Part shown: positions 7,188-16,612 of the stretch, in pieces
Layout: each line of letters opens with the position of its first letter
Position numbering within the stretch: position 1 is the first letter of the stretch
Notes under the pieces: model-generated
The model's database searches: none
What the model saw: the letters and a program-made list of their open reading frames with translations, nothing else
Told to the model about the DNA's origin: nothing
Made by a program: the position numbers and the translations under genes
Assembly (NCBI GenBank): GCA_024684535.1
Contig: JAIKWQ010000127.1
Coordinates: 1-33,179 of the forward strand
Direction of reading: 5' to 3'
DNA: 33,179 bases
Source of the DNA: Eubacterium sp.
GTDB lineage: Bacteria > Bacillota > Clostridia > Lachnospirales > Lachnospiraceae

Positions 7188-9188
7188 ATGAAAGGATACG
7201 AAAAATACCAACCACCTTACTTCATGCCACCGGAGGTGACATACGATTGGGTAACAAAAAAAGAAATCACCAAGCCGCCGGTATGGTGTTCTGTCGATCT
7301 TCGTGATGGAAACCAGGCGCTGATTGAGCCTATGAGCTTACAGGAAAAGCTTGATTATTTTGACTTACTTGTTAAAGTAGGATTTAAGGAAATAGAAGTT
7401 GGATTTCCAGCTGCTTCGGATACAGAGTACGAATTTATGCGTGCTCTTATCGAACAGAACAAAATTCCTGATGATGTTACGGTGCAGGTTTTGACACAGG
7501 CCAGAGAGCATATCATCAGAAAAACATTTGAAGCAGTGAAGGGCGCGCCTTGCGCTGTGGTTCATCTGTACAATTCAACATCTGTTGCACAGAGAGAGCA
7601 GGTGTTCAAAAAGGATAAAGATGAAATTATAAAGATTGCTGTTGACGGTGCAATTCTTTTGAAAGAGCTTGCTGACCAGACGGAAGGAAACTTCAGATTT
7701 GAGTACAGCCCTGAGAGTTTTCCGGGAACGGAAGTTGATTATGCAGTTGAGGTTTGCAACGCCGTGCTTGATGTGTGGAAGCCGACACCTGATTGGAAAG
7801 TGATCATCAACATACCGACGACAGTTGAAAATGCGATGCCTCACGTATTTGCATCACAGCTTGAGTATGTTCATAAACATCTGAAATACAGAGACGGAGT
7901 GGTTCTTTCTCTGCATCCTCACAACGACAGGGGCGAAGGAGTAGCAACCGCTGAGCTTGGCGTGCTTGCAGGAGCTGATCGTATAGAAGGCACCCTTTTT
8001 GGAAACGGTGAGAGAACCGGTAATGTTGACATAGTTACGATAGCTATGAATATGTTCTCGCATGGTTATAATCCGGGACTTGATTTCTCTGATATGCCTG
8101 AAATCAGAAGACAATATGAGACGTTTACGGGTATGACTGTTCCGCCGCGTCAGCCATATGCCGGAGATCTGGTGTTCACCGCATTCTCGGGATCACACCA
8201 GGACGCTATAGCAAAAGGAATGCAGTGGAGAGAGGATGGAAAAACAAATCTTTGGGATGTTCCGTATCTGCCGGTTGATCCGAAGGATGTCGGAAGAACA
8301 TATGACAAAGATGTTATCCGTATAAACTCTCAATCCGGAAAGGGCGGAGTAAACTATACACTCAAACAGAACTTCGGTATCGTTCTGCCTGAGCCTATGC
8401 GTGAAGAGGTCGGATATCTGATGAAGGGAATATCCGATGAGGAGCACAAAGAGCTTTCACCTCAGTGGATATATGAGATTTTTGAAGACAACTATATCAA
8501 TCCTACACCGGTGTTCCAGATAAACGAATGCCACTTCAAGCAGATAAACGGAATTACAGCAAATGTTACCATAACCTGCGGAGACAAAGATTCCATAGTT
8601 GACGCGGTTGGAAACGGACGAATTGACTCGGTAAGTAACGCGATCAAGCAGTTTTTCGACATCAGTTATCAGCTGACAACCTATGAGGAGCACGCGCTCA
8701 CCAAAGGTTCATCTTCGAAAGCGATCGCTTTTGTCAGCGTGACTTGCGATGAACAGGTCTACTGGGGAGCAGGAATCAATGAAGATACGATTACAGCTGC
8801 TATTCACGCATTGACCGTGTGTGTAAACAAACTTCCGGCAGTCAAAAATAATGAAGAACTCAGAGATGAGAGACTTCTTCAGATGATGAACTATATGCAG
8901 GAAAACTACAAAACAGTTACGCTCGAGGAACTTGCGACAAAAATGAACCTGTCTGAGCCGTATATCAGTAAATACATACACGACAAAAGCGGAAAGACAT
9001 TCAAAGAAGTTCTCACATACATAAGGTTGAAAAAAGCGAGAACCTTGCTGAAAAACGGAGCGATGAGTGTTGAAAACATAGCTCTTTCCATAGGTTATCC
9101 GAACGCTGAGCATTTCAGCAGGGTATTTAAGAAAAAATACAACATGACACCTGTGCAGTACAGAAACGATCAGAACAGAAGCGAGTGA
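7188..9188 (+). CDS. leuA: 2-isopropylmalate synthase with C-terminal AraC-type HTH domain
   Basis: A 666-aa fusion. Residues 1-550 are a complete long-form alpha-isopropylmalate synthase, the first committed enzyme of leucine synthesis (2-ketoisovalerate plus acetyl-CoA). Visible are the DLRDGNQAL active-site block (residues 38-45), LHPHNDRGE, GNGERTGN and a LeuA dimer/regulatory domain (about 440-550). Residues 558-660 are an AraC/XylS-type double HTH: TLEELATKMNLSEPYISKYI, then ENIALSIGYPNAEHFSRVFK and the family ending FKKKYNMTPVQYR. Usual LeuA proteins of this type end near 550-570 residues. GGAGG at 7175-7179 sets ATG 7188; the TTG at 7152 lacks support. The DNA-binding half could allow self-regulation, which is inference. 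Confidence 0.93.
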   Translation: MKGYEKYQPPYFMPPEVTYDWVTKKEITKPPVWCSVDLRDGNQALIEPMSLQEKLDYFDLLVKVGFKEIEVGFPAASDTEYEFMRALIEQNKIPDDVTVQVLTQAREHIIRKTFEAVKGAPCAVVHLYNSTSVAQREQVFKKDKDEIIKIAVDGAILLKELADQTEGNFRFEYSPESFPGTEVDYAVEVCNAVLDVWKPTPDWKVIINIPTTVENAMPHVFASQLEYVHKHLKYRDGVVLSLHPHNDRGEGVATAELGVLAGADRIEGTLFGNGERTGNVDIVTIAMNMFSHGYNPGLDFSDMPEIRRQYETFTGMTVPPRQPYAGDLVFTAFSGSHQDAIAKGMQWREDGKTNLWDVPYLPVDPKDVGRTYDKDVIRINSQSGKGGVNYTLKQNFGIVLPEPMREEVGYLMKGISDEEHKELSPQWIYEIFEDNYINPTPVFQINECHFKQINGITANVTITCGDKDSIVDAVGNGRIDSVSNAIKQFFDISYQLTTYEEHALTKGSSSKAIAFVSVTCDEQVYWGAGINEDTITAAIHALTVCVNKLPAVKNNEELRDERLLQMMNYMQENYKTVTLEELATKMNLSEPYISKYIHDKSGKTFKEVLTYIRLKKARTLLKNGAMSVENIALSIGYPNAEHFSRVFKKKYNMTPVQYRNDQNRSE

Positions 9189-9207
9189 TCGGAGGCGAAT
9201 ATCGGAT

Positions 9208-9585
9208 ATGTATAAACACAGATTAAAAAAAGCTCTGGCATACTACAAAAAACTTCTGACAGAGGGTAATCCTGATGCGGAAACCGCCAAACGTGAGATG
9301 AAAAGACTTGCCACGCAGATAGCATTTTTCCAGCATGAAAGATTGGTTCATCTGATAGTTACGGTTCTGTTTGGCCTCAGTACGGTGATTACCATACCGT
9401 TTAACCTGATGCTTTTACAGCCGTCGCTTATGTTGTTATCAGGACTGCTTATCGTGCTTCTGGTTCCGTATATCGGACATTATTTCCACTTGGAAAACGG
9501 TGTGCAGACGTTATACAAGTATTATGACTATCTCGAAAGAATAGCTGATGAGGAGCTGACGGATATCTATGAATACGAAATCTGA
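9208..9585 (+). CDS. Small membrane protein with two helices
   Basis: A 125-aa protein with a basic helical N-terminus (residues 1-45), two adjacent membrane segments (about 47-68 and 72-92, joined by a short loop) and an acidic C-terminal helix rich in Tyr and Glu. Both ends probably lie in the cytoplasm. I recognise no family. GGAGG at 9191-9195 lies 12 nt before the start, rather far. It begins 19 bp after leuA and its end overlaps recX by 17 bp, so it is part of the leuA-recX operon. Confidence 0.75.
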   Translation: MYKHRLKKALAYYKKLLTEGNPDAETAKREMKRLATQIAFFQHERLVHLIVTVLFGLSTVITIPFNLMLLQPSLMLLSGLLIVLLVPYIGHYFHLENGVQTLYKYYDYLERIADEELTDIYEYEI

Positions 9586-10048
9586 AGAAGAAAGGTTTCC
9601 GGATGAGGAGTGCAAAAATGCTTCGGCAAAGGCGCTGAAGCTTTTGCTCCATCAGGACAGAACAAAGGCAGGGCTTGCCGATAAGCTGAAAAATGCCGGA
9701 TTCTCACAAAAAGCGACAGAGTTTGCAATTGAGTATGCTTCGGGCTACGGATACCTGGATGATAAAAGGTACGCGCAAAAGTACGTCGAATACAAGAAGA
9801 CAACGAAGAGCAGGATGGAAATAATCTATAAACTTCGTGAAAAAGGTGTTTCGGAGTATGATATGGAGGAGGCCCTTGAGAGTTACACATCGGAAGATGA
9901 GTATGCAGCGCTCAAAGTCAGGCTTGCCAAAAGACTCAAGTCAGAAGATATCGCAAATATCGGTTTTGAGGAGAGAAGTAAGCACATCAGATATCTGACG
10001 GGGTGCGGTTTTCCTATGGCGTTAGCGAAAAGAGCTTTTAATGAATAA
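9569..10048 (+). CDS. recX: Regulatory protein RecX
   Basis: A 159-aa RecX family protein. RecX binds RecA filaments and limits RecA activity. The repeated three-helix modules are visible: ALKLLLHQDRTKAGLADKLK, then a YLDDKRYAQKYVEYK core typical of the family, and a third module near residues 125-155. It overlaps the upstream membrane-protein gene by 17 bp and is separated from recA by leuA and that gene, unlike the adjacent recA-recX order of many bacteria. Length fits the family. Confidence 0.9.
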   Translation: MNTKSEEERFPDEECKNASAKALKLLLHQDRTKAGLADKLKNAGFSQKATEFAIEYASGYGYLDDKRYAQKYVEYKKTTKSRMEIIYKLREKGVSEYDMEEALESYTSEDEYAALKVRLAKRLKSEDIANIGFEERSKHIRYLTGCGFPMALAKRAFNE

Positions 10049-10077
10049 AAACTGTCGGAACATTTTTAAACTCGGTA

Positions 10078-10106
10078 TTGAAACCTTGATAAAGTTTTGG
10101 TATAAT
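10078..10106 (+). promoter_or_regulatory. secA promoter
   Basis: TTGAAA (10078-10083), a 17-bp spacer and a perfect TATAAT (10101-10106), about 85 bp before the secA start codon. Confidence 0.75.
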
Positions 10107-10191
10107 GTTATGAAGTGTTGATATTTTTATAAATAATAAGAAGACATTTCGGAATAAGACAACCTGAAAAATACTGCAAAAGGATGAAAAA

Positions 10192-12747
10192 ATGGGAGTT
10201 ATAACAAAAATTTTCGGTACACACAGTCAGAGAGAGTTGAAACGTGTGTATCCTATAGTTGACAAAATAGAAGCACTCGAGCCGCAGATGGAGGCTTTGT
10301 CAGATGACGAGCTTCGCGGAAAGACGGATGAATTCAGGGCGAGATTGGAAAAAGGTGAAACTCTGGATGATCTGCTTCCTGAGGCTTATGCAGTTGTCAG
10401 AGAAGCGTCAAAAAGAACTATCGGCCTCAGACACTTCAGAGTGCAGCTGATAGGTGGTGTTATACTTCATCAGGGACGTATCACGGAGATGCGTACCGGT
10501 GAAGGAAAAACATTGGTATCCACGCTTCCGGCATACTTAAATGCTTTGCCGGGAAACGGCGTTCATATAGTTACAGTCAATGACTACCTGGCAAATCGTG
10601 ATGCCGAGTGGATGGGACAGATTCACAGATTTCTCGGTCTTTCGGTGGGTGTTATCCTCAACAGCATGGATTCGGATGCCCGAAGAGAGGCTTATAACTG
10701 CGATATCACATATGCAACCAACAACGAACTCGGATTTGATTATCTGAGAGATAACATGGTTATCTACAAGGAGCAGCTGGTTCAGAGAGACTTAAACTAT
10801 GCTATCGTCGACGAGGTTGACTCGGTTCTTATCGATGAGGCCAGAACTCCTCTTATCATATCAGGTTCTTCAGGCAAGTCTACCAAGATATATGAGGCTT
10901 GTGATAATTTCGTACGCCAGTTGAAAAGAGGTACCGAAAAAGAACTTTCAAAAATGGATATTATCATGCAGGAGGATTCTCAGGAGACGGGTGATTATGT
11001 TGCCAATGAGAAGGAAAAGACTGCGAACCTCACTCAGCAGGGTGTGGAAAGAGCAGAGAAATTTTTCCATTTGGAGAACCTCGCAGATCCTGAAAACCTG
11101 GAAATCCAGCACTGTATAAATTTGGCGCTTCGCGCGCACAGCCTGATGCACAGAGACAAAGATTATGTTGTTCAGGATGATCAGGTGCTGATAGTTGATG
11201 AGTTTACCGGACGTATCATGCCGGGACGTCGTTACAGTGACGGACTTCATCAGGCTATAGAAGCAAAAGAGAAAGTGAAAGTTAAGCGTGAGTCAAAAAC
11301 GCTTGCAACCATAACTTTCCAGAACTTCTTCAACAAATACAACAAAAAATCCGGAATGACCGGTACTGCGGCAACCGAAGAAAAGGAGTTTCGTGAGATT
11401 TACGGAATGGACGTCGTGGAAGTTCCGACAAACCTCCCTGTTGCGCGTATCGATCATCAGGATGCAGTATACAAAACAAAGAAAGAGAAGCTGAACGCAG
11501 TTGTGGCTGACATCAAAGAAAGCCATGAAAAAGGTCAGCCTGTCCTCGTTGGTACGATAAATATCGATTCATCTGAGGAACTTTCGATGATGCTCAACAA
11601 AGTCGGCATCAAACACAAAGTGCTCAATGCCAAGTTCCATGAGATGGAGGCTGAGATTATCGCTGATGCAGGTCAGAAAGGTGCAGTAACCATAGCTACC
11701 AACATGGCCGGTCGTGGTACTGATATCCAGCTTGGCGAGGGCGTGAAAGAACTCGGAGGATTGAAGATAATCGGTACGGAAAGACACGAGTCAAGACGTA
11801 TCGATAATCAGCTTCGTGGTCGTGCAGGACGTCAGGGAGATCCGGGTGAATCCAAATTCTATATCTCACTCGAAGATGATCTGATGAGACTTTTCGGTGC
11901 GCAGAACCTTATGAATATGTTTAACTCTCTGGGGATTCCGGAGGGCGAGCAGATACAGCACAAGATGCTTACAAACGCTATAGAGCGTGCTCAGAAGAAG
12001 ATCGAGAGCAACAACTACGGAATCCGTAAAAATCTTCTTGATTACGATCAGGTCAATAATGAGCAGCGTGAGATTATCTATGCGGAGCGTTTCAAGGTGC
12101 TTGACGGAGACAACATGCGCGATTCTATACTGGGAATGATAGAAGAGCAGGTTGAAAGATATGTCGGACACGTGGTTAGTGAGGATCTGGGAATCACGAA
12201 AGAAGCAATCGTTGAACTCAATGAGCTTTTGCTTCCAATCATTCCAATCGAGCCGGTTCGTTTCAGCGAATGCGAGAATCTGAGCAAAAATGAGCTGATT
12301 CAGGAAATCAAGGAAAGAGCGTTGACTCTGTATGAGAGCAAAGAAGCTGAATTCCCTGAGGCTGAGCAGATACGTGAGATTGAGCGAGTTATCATCCTGA
12401 GAGTAACTGATTCACATTGGATGAACCATATTGATGATATGGATCAGCTTCGTCAGGGAATCGGACTGCAGAGTCTCGGACAGAGAGATCCTGTGGTTGA
12501 ATACAGAATGCAGGGATTTGATATGTTTGAAGAGATGGTTACATCCATCCGCGAGGAGACAGTCAGAACTCTTATGCATGTTCGTATAGAACAGAAGGTT
12601 GAGAGAGAGCAGGTTGCTGAAGTTACGGGAACCAACAAGGATGATTCGGGAGTTGTTTCACAGAGAAAGTCAGAAAAAATAGGAAGAAATGATCCTTGTC
12701 CTTGTGGCTCAGGAAAGAAATACAAGCATTGTTGCGGACGCGTTTAG
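10192..12747 (+). CDS. secA: Preprotein translocase ATPase SecA
   Basis: An 851-aa SecA, the motor that pushes unfolded preproteins through SecYEG. Motifs in order: MRTGEGKTL (Walker A), [34 protein letters not shown] (DEAD-like Walker B and preprotein cross-linking region), the [14 protein letters not shown] and [13 protein letters not shown] helicase motifs, the scaffold helix with [15 protein letters not shown], and a C-terminal zinc-binding SEC-C tail [19 protein letters not shown]. Full length. It has its own promoter and is followed by prfB, a widespread gene order. Confidence 0.98.
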   Translation: MGVITKIFGTHSQRELKRVYPIVDKIEALEPQMEALSDDELRGKTDEFRARLEKGETLDDLLPEAYAVVREASKRTIGLRHFRVQLIGGVILHQGRITEMRTGEGKTLVSTLPAYLNALPGNGVHIVTVNDYLANRDAEWMGQIHRFLGLSVGVILNSMDSDARREAYNCDITYATNNELGFDYLRDNMVIYKEQLVQRDLNYAIVDEVDSVLIDEARTPLIISGSSGKSTKIYEACDNFVRQLKRGTEKELSKMDIIMQEDSQETGDYVANEKEKTANLTQQGVERAEKFFHLENLADPENLEIQHCINLALRAHSLMHRDKDYVVQDDQVLIVDEFTGRIMPGRRYSDGLHQAIEAKEKVKVKRESKTLATITFQNFFNKYNKKSGMTGTAATEEKEFREIYGMDVVEVPTNLPVARIDHQDAVYKTKKEKLNAVVADIKESHEKGQPVLVGTINIDSSEELSMMLNKVGIKHKVLNAKFHEMEAEIIADAGQKGAVTIATNMAGRGTDIQLGEGVKELGGLKIIGTERHESRRIDNQLRGRAGRQGDPGESKFYISLEDDLMRLFGAQNLMNMFNSLGIPEGEQIQHKMLTNAIERAQKKIESNNYGIRKNLLDYDQVNNEQREIIYAERFKVLDGDNMRDSILGMIEEQVERYVGHVVSEDLGITKEAIVELNELLLPIIPIEPVRFSECENLSKNELIQEIKERALTLYESKEAEFPEAEQIREIERVIILRVTDSHWMNHIDDMDQLRQGIGLQSLGQRDPVVEYRMQGFDMFEEMVTSIREETVRTLMHVRIEQKVEREQVAEVTGTNKDDSGVVSQRKSEKIGRNDPCPCGSGKKYKHCCGRV

Positions 12748-12787
12748 TTTTGATAAGCAGCAATCTGATACAGGAACAGGTGCAAAA

Positions 12788-13894
12788 ATGGTAGAGTTAG
12801 ACAATATCAGAATAGAGCTTTCCGGATTTGAGAAGCCGCTCGAGCAGATTAGGGATTCGCTTAATCTCGAAGACAAGAGATTGCGTGTCGAGGAGCTCGA
12901 GAGAAATATGGAAGCGCCGAACTTTTGGGATGATGCAGAAGCAGCAAGCGCATCCATGAAGGAAGCGAAGGATCTGAAAAGCATAATCGAAGAAGTAGAT
13001 AAGCTTGATTCTGACTATGAGGATATTTTTACACTCATAGAAATGGGGAATGAAGAAAACGACGAATCTCTGGTGGGTGAAGTCAAAGAAGAATTTGAAG
13101 ATTTTAAATCAAGATTTGAGAATCTCCGAATTTCAACTATGCTTACCGGTGAGTACGATATGGAGAACGCTATCCTCACGCTTCACGCGGGAGCGGGCGG
13201 AACCGAGAGTTGCGACTGGGCAAGTATGCTCTGTCGTATGTATGAGAGATGGGCGGACAAAAAAGGGTACAAAGTGACTGTGCTTGATTCGCTTGATGGA
13301 GATGAGGCCGGACTTAAGTCGGTTACTCTTCAGATAGAAGGAACCAATGTTTACGGTTACTTAAAGAGCGAGCATGGAGTTCATCGCCTGGTTCGTATTT
13401 CTCCGTTTAATGCGCAGGGAAAAAGGCAGACTTCATTTGTGTCTTGCGATGTGATGCCGGATATTGAGAGAGACATTGATATAGAAATTAACGATGACGA
13501 TATCAGGATAGACACTTACAGGTCGAGCGGAGCCGGAGGTCAGCATATCAACAAGACTTCATCGGCTATCCGAATCACCCACTTCCCTACGGGAATTGTG
13601 GTTCAATGTCAGAATGAGCGTTCACAGCATATGAACAAAGACAAGGCTATGCAGATGCTCAAGACGAAGCTTCTTATATTGAAGCAACAGGAAAATCTTG
13701 ACAAAGAATCAGATATTCGCGGAGAGATTATGGAGAACGGATTCGGAAGTCAGATAAGATCATATGTTATGCAACCCTACACGCTTGTTAAAGACCTTCG
13801 TACAGAAGCGGAAACGGGCAATGTTTCGGCTGTGATGGACGGAGACATCGATATGTTTATGAATGCATATCTGAAGTGGGTCAACGAAAAATAA
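12788..13894 (+). CDS. prfB: Peptide chain release factor 2
   Basis: A 368-aa RF2, which ends translation at UGA and UAA. The SPF stop-codon reading motif (RISPFNAQGKRQTSF) and the GGQ peptidyl-hydrolysis motif (SSGAGGQHINKTSSAIRITH) are intact. The gene is one open frame: where most prfB genes have CTT TGA C for programmed +1 frameshifting, this one reads CTT AAT CTC GAA, so the autoregulatory stop is gone. ATG 12788 gives the usual RF2 N-terminus; an upstream ATG at 12689 falls inside secA. The ribosome site is weak (AGG). It lies 40 bp after secA. Confidence 0.95.
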   Translation: MVELDNIRIELSGFEKPLEQIRDSLNLEDKRLRVEELERNMEAPNFWDDAEAASASMKEAKDLKSIIEEVDKLDSDYEDIFTLIEMGNEENDESLVGEVKEEFEDFKSRFENLRISTMLTGEYDMENAILTLHAGAGGTESCDWASMLCRMYERWADKKGYKVTVLDSLDGDEAGLKSVTLQIEGTNVYGYLKSEHGVHRLVRISPFNAQGKRQTSFVSCDVMPDIERDIDIEINDDDIRIDTYRSSGAGGQHINKTSSAIRITHFPTGIVVQCQNERSQHMNKDKAMQMLKTKLLILKQQENLDKESDIRGEIMENGFGSQIRSYVMQPYTLVKDLRTEAETGNVSAVMDGDIDMFMNAYLKWVNEK

Positions 13895-13906
13895 AGAGAG
13901 GTGCGT

Positions 13907-14542
13907 ATGAAGCAGGTAGTAAGCTTTCTTATCAATGGAAAAGAATTTGGCCTTGATATGACCAAAACGAAGACCATCGACAATCCGAAAGAATTGATCA
14001 AAAGAGATGATCTGCCTGACTTTGTGCAGGGAATCATGAACATACATGGTGATATGATTCCGATAGTTGACGTAGCCCAGAGAATGCAACTTCCTGAGTA
14101 CGATGAAGTTGATGAGATAGAAAGAAGGGTTTTGGTTTTTCTCAACAGAGCCGGGAATTACGGTATTCCTGTGGATGCCGTTACGGAGATTTTCAAGGTT
14201 GAGGATGCTGATGTGCAGAGGATTCCCGGATTTTTCTCGGGATCAGAGACGGATTATACCGAATGTATAGTGAAAAAAGGCAACAGCCTTGTGCTTGTTC
14301 TCGATCCGGACAAGTTTTTGCTTCCGAATCAGTGGGAGGAAATGCTTAAGCTTATGGAAACCATAGAGAAAGAGCGTATAGAAGAAGAAAAAAGAAAGCG
14401 CGAGGAACTCAGGCGCAAAAAAGAAGAGGAAAAAAGAAAAAGAGAAGAAGAGATGAGGGCGATGGCAGAAGCTCAGGAGAATGCCGGTCAGGCGGAAAAG
14501 CCTGAAATCGTCGAGGAAGGAGAAATATCAGAAGATGACTAA
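13907..14542 (+). CDS. CheW-like chemotaxis coupling protein with charged coiled-coil tail
   Basis: A 211-aa protein. Residues 1-145 are a CheW domain (opening VVSFLINGKEFGLDM, then DLPDFVQGIMNIHGDMIPIVDV and a NYGIPVDAVTEIFKV block), the adaptor that joins chemoreceptors to CheA. Residues 150-195 are a dense run of Lys, Arg and Glu, a predicted single helix or coiled coil, followed by an acidic end. Ordinary CheW proteins lack this tail. ATG 13907 follows AGAGAGG (13895-13901), 5 nt away. It starts 12 bp after prfB and overlaps the homoserine dehydrogenase start by 8 bp. It may act with the chemotaxis genes at 16613-17882. Confidence 0.88.
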   Translation: MKQVVSFLINGKEFGLDMTKTKTIDNPKELIKRDDLPDFVQGIMNIHGDMIPIVDVAQRMQLPEYDEVDEIERRVLVFLNRAGNYGIPVDAVTEIFKVEDADVQRIPGFFSGSETDYTECIVKKGNSLVLVLDPDKFLLPNQWEEMLKLMETIEKERIEEEKRKREELRRKKEEEKRKREEEMRAMAEAQENAGQAEKPEIVEEGEISEDD

Positions 14543-15731
14543 AATAGCCATACTCGGATACGGAACGATAGGCTCGGGAGTAGCCAAAGTTATTAAAGAA
14601 AACAAAAACATAGTAAGCGGCAATGCCGGAGATGATATCGAGGTAGTAAAAATCCTTGATCTGCGAGATTTTCCGGGTGATGAAAATGAAAAACTGGTCA
14701 CACACGACTATGAGGAGATTGTTTCGGATCCTGAAATTGATATAGTAGTAGAGACGATGGGAGGCACAAAGCCTGCCTTTGATTTTGTTAAGAGAGCACT
14801 TTTGGCAGGAAAAAGCGTTTGTACTTCAAACAAAGCGCTTGTGGCGGATCATGGAACAGAGCTGATTCAGATTGCGAAAGACAAAAATGTCAAGTTCTAC
14901 TTCGAAGCCAGTGTGGGTGGCGGAATTCCGATACTCAGACCGCTCAGAACCTGTATTGTGGCTGATGAGGTTGAGTCGATCAGAGGAATACTGAACGGAA
15001 CGACAAACTTCATTCTTACAAAAATGGACAGGGACGGAGCTTCATACGAGGATGTACTTAAAGAAGCTCAAAAACTTGGCTATGCTGAGGCGGACCCTAC
15101 AGCGGATGTTGAGGGACACGACACCTGTAGAAAGATAGCAATCCTTACTGCGCTGGCATATGGCGCTCAGGTTGATTTTCAGGATATAGACACAAAAGGA
15201 ATTTCAGATATAACTTCTGAGGATATGGCATATGCAAAAAAACTCGGAAGACAGATCAAGCTTCTCGGATTGAGCAGAAGAGAAAACGGAAAACTCTATG
15301 CGCTTGTATCTCCGTATATGCTTGATGAAAGTGATGCTTTGTATAGTGTTTCAGGCGTTTTCAACGCTATCACAGTGAAGGGAAATATGCTCGGCGACGT
15401 GATGTTCTACGGACAGGGCGCAGGCAAAGAGGCTACGGCCAGCGCTGTGGTTACAGATATCATTGAAACAGTGAAAAAACGAGGACAAAAGCTTGATATC
15501 AACTGGAGCGCAGACAAACTTACGGTAGAGAGTTCAGATAAGCTTTCTGACAGATTTTTTGTCAGGGTAAAAGAGTCTGATGCAGACGTGATTACAGCAT
15601 TTAACGGCGCTGAACGCATCGAGGGTGTAGTATCGGGTGAAGTCGGATTTATCACAAAGAGTTTGACATATGAGGAGTTTACCGCAAAACTGGGCGCAAA
15701 AACTCCGATTTCTGTTATCAGATATGCATAA
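14535..15731 (+). CDS. hom: Homoserine dehydrogenase
   Basis: A 398-aa homoserine dehydrogenase, which reduces aspartate semialdehyde to homoserine for threonine and methionine synthesis. The Rossmann motif GYGTIGSG, the TSNKALVADHG catalytic region, ILNGTTNFIL and the family signature AEADPTADVEGHDTCRKIAIL are all visible. The C-terminus (about 320-398) has an ACT-like feature but is short. ATG 14535 is supported by AAGGAG upstream, 13 nt away, and by homologous N-termini; the frame opens earlier at 14481 inside cheW. It overlaps cheW by 8 bp, an unusual neighbour for an amino-acid gene. Confidence 0.95.
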   Translation: MTKIAILGYGTIGSGVAKVIKENKNIVSGNAGDDIEVVKILDLRDFPGDENEKLVTHDYEEIVSDPEIDIVVETMGGTKPAFDFVKRALLAGKSVCTSNKALVADHGTELIQIAKDKNVKFYFEASVGGGIPILRPLRTCIVADEVESIRGILNGTTNFILTKMDRDGASYEDVLKEAQKLGYAEADPTADVEGHDTCRKIAILTALAYGAQVDFQDIDTKGISDITSEDMAYAKKLGRQIKLLGLSRRENGKLYALVSPYMLDESDALYSVSGVFNAITVKGNMLGDVMFYGQGAGKEATASAVVTDIIETVKKRGQKLDINWSADKLTVESSDKLSDRFFVRVKESDADVITAFNGAERIEGVVSGEVGFITKSLTYEEFTAKLGAKTPISVIRYA

Positions 15732-15757
15732 GGAAACGGTATAAGAGGAGTTAAAAA

Positions 15758-16570
15758 ATGGTTACAACCGGACAAATAGTCGGAATGGCTTTAGCTGCGA
15801 TCATACCTGTGGGTTTGATCATCATGCTTGAGGTCGCGATTCATAAAAATATCAAGAAAAAAGGACTGTTCAGCTGTTTTGTATACGGTATGCTTGGATA
15901 CTGTTGGCAGATAATGATTTACGCGTTCGTAAATGGTTGGCTGGGCAGCGTGATGGCTCAATGCGATTGGTTTAAAGCCGGGTTCGGTCACATAGTTTAT
16001 ATGATGATAAACGCGATTGTATACGCGTTGTTTGTGATGATGGCGGCTGTTTGGTGCATATATCTGGCGAATATGCGTGTGCGCGATTTTGACAGGGGTG
16101 TACCTATCGGTGTCGGATATGGTGCTGCATACGTTTTTTGGAGCTATCTTCTGACCTACGGCGCTGCTTTCGTATATTCGATTCAGATGAAAGCAGGAAG
16201 TTTTTCCGGTTCTGCTGAGCTGAAAGAAAAGCTTCTCGCACTTTCCGTTGAGAATATGTATCTTTTCATCGCTGATATGATCATTTTTCTGCTGATTATG
16301 ACCGGAACTATGGTGCTTGTGAGTCATTTTTTCACAAAAGGACAGAGGATAAAAATGATCCTGGTGCCGATTATTTCACAGTATGTGATTCATTTTCTCG
16401 ATGCATTTTTGCCGTATATGCTCAAAGATAACGATGTTCTTTCGTCGGTTATACTTCATATAGTTACCGGAACTATGGCTGTGTACTCGCTTTGGCTTGT
16501 TTACGGGTATTTAAAAAGCGGCCGTCTTGTGATTCTACCGACAAAATCCAAAGATTCATCGGAAGAATAA
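15758..16570 (+). CDS. YhfC-like integral membrane protein
   Basis: A 270-aa protein with about seven membrane segments and short loops, resembling the YhfC family, some members of which are annotated as glutamic-type intramembrane proteases. The GVGYGAAYVFW block (about residues 118-130) sits where I expect the family motif GxGHGGxE, but the Glu and His are absent, so a protease role is doubtful. AGAGGAG precedes ATG 15758 and the gene starts 26 bp after hom, so it is probably in the same operon. Family call is moderate, function unknown. Confidence 0.6.
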   Translation: MVTTGQIVGMALAAIIPVGLIIMLEVAIHKNIKKKGLFSCFVYGMLGYCWQIMIYAFVNGWLGSVMAQCDWFKAGFGHIVYMMINAIVYALFVMMAAVWCIYLANMRVRDFDRGVPIGVGYGAAYVFWSYLLTYGAAFVYSIQMKAGSFSGSAELKEKLLALSVENMYLFIADMIIFLLIMTGTMVLVSHFFTKGQRIKMILVPIISQYVIHFLDAFLPYMLKDNDVLSSVILHIVTGTMAVYSLWLVYGYLKSGRLVILPTKSKDSSEE

Positions 16571-16593
16571 AAACGACTGCTTTTAATTAATGC

Positions 16594-16607
16594 GACATAT
16601 AAATGTC
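16594..16607. other. Short hairpin between convergent genes
   Basis: GACAT-ATAA-ATGTC (16594-16607) is a 5-bp hairpin in the 42-bp gap between the YhfC-like gene and cheY, which converge. It is short and lacks a clear T run; it may be a weak two-way terminator. Confidence 0.3.
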
Positions 16608-16612
16608 AGCGA

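Noticed and set aside
12689-12787. Longer N-terminus for prfB
   Set aside because: Would lie inside the secA zinc-binding tail; the RF2 family N-terminus begins at the ATG at 12788.
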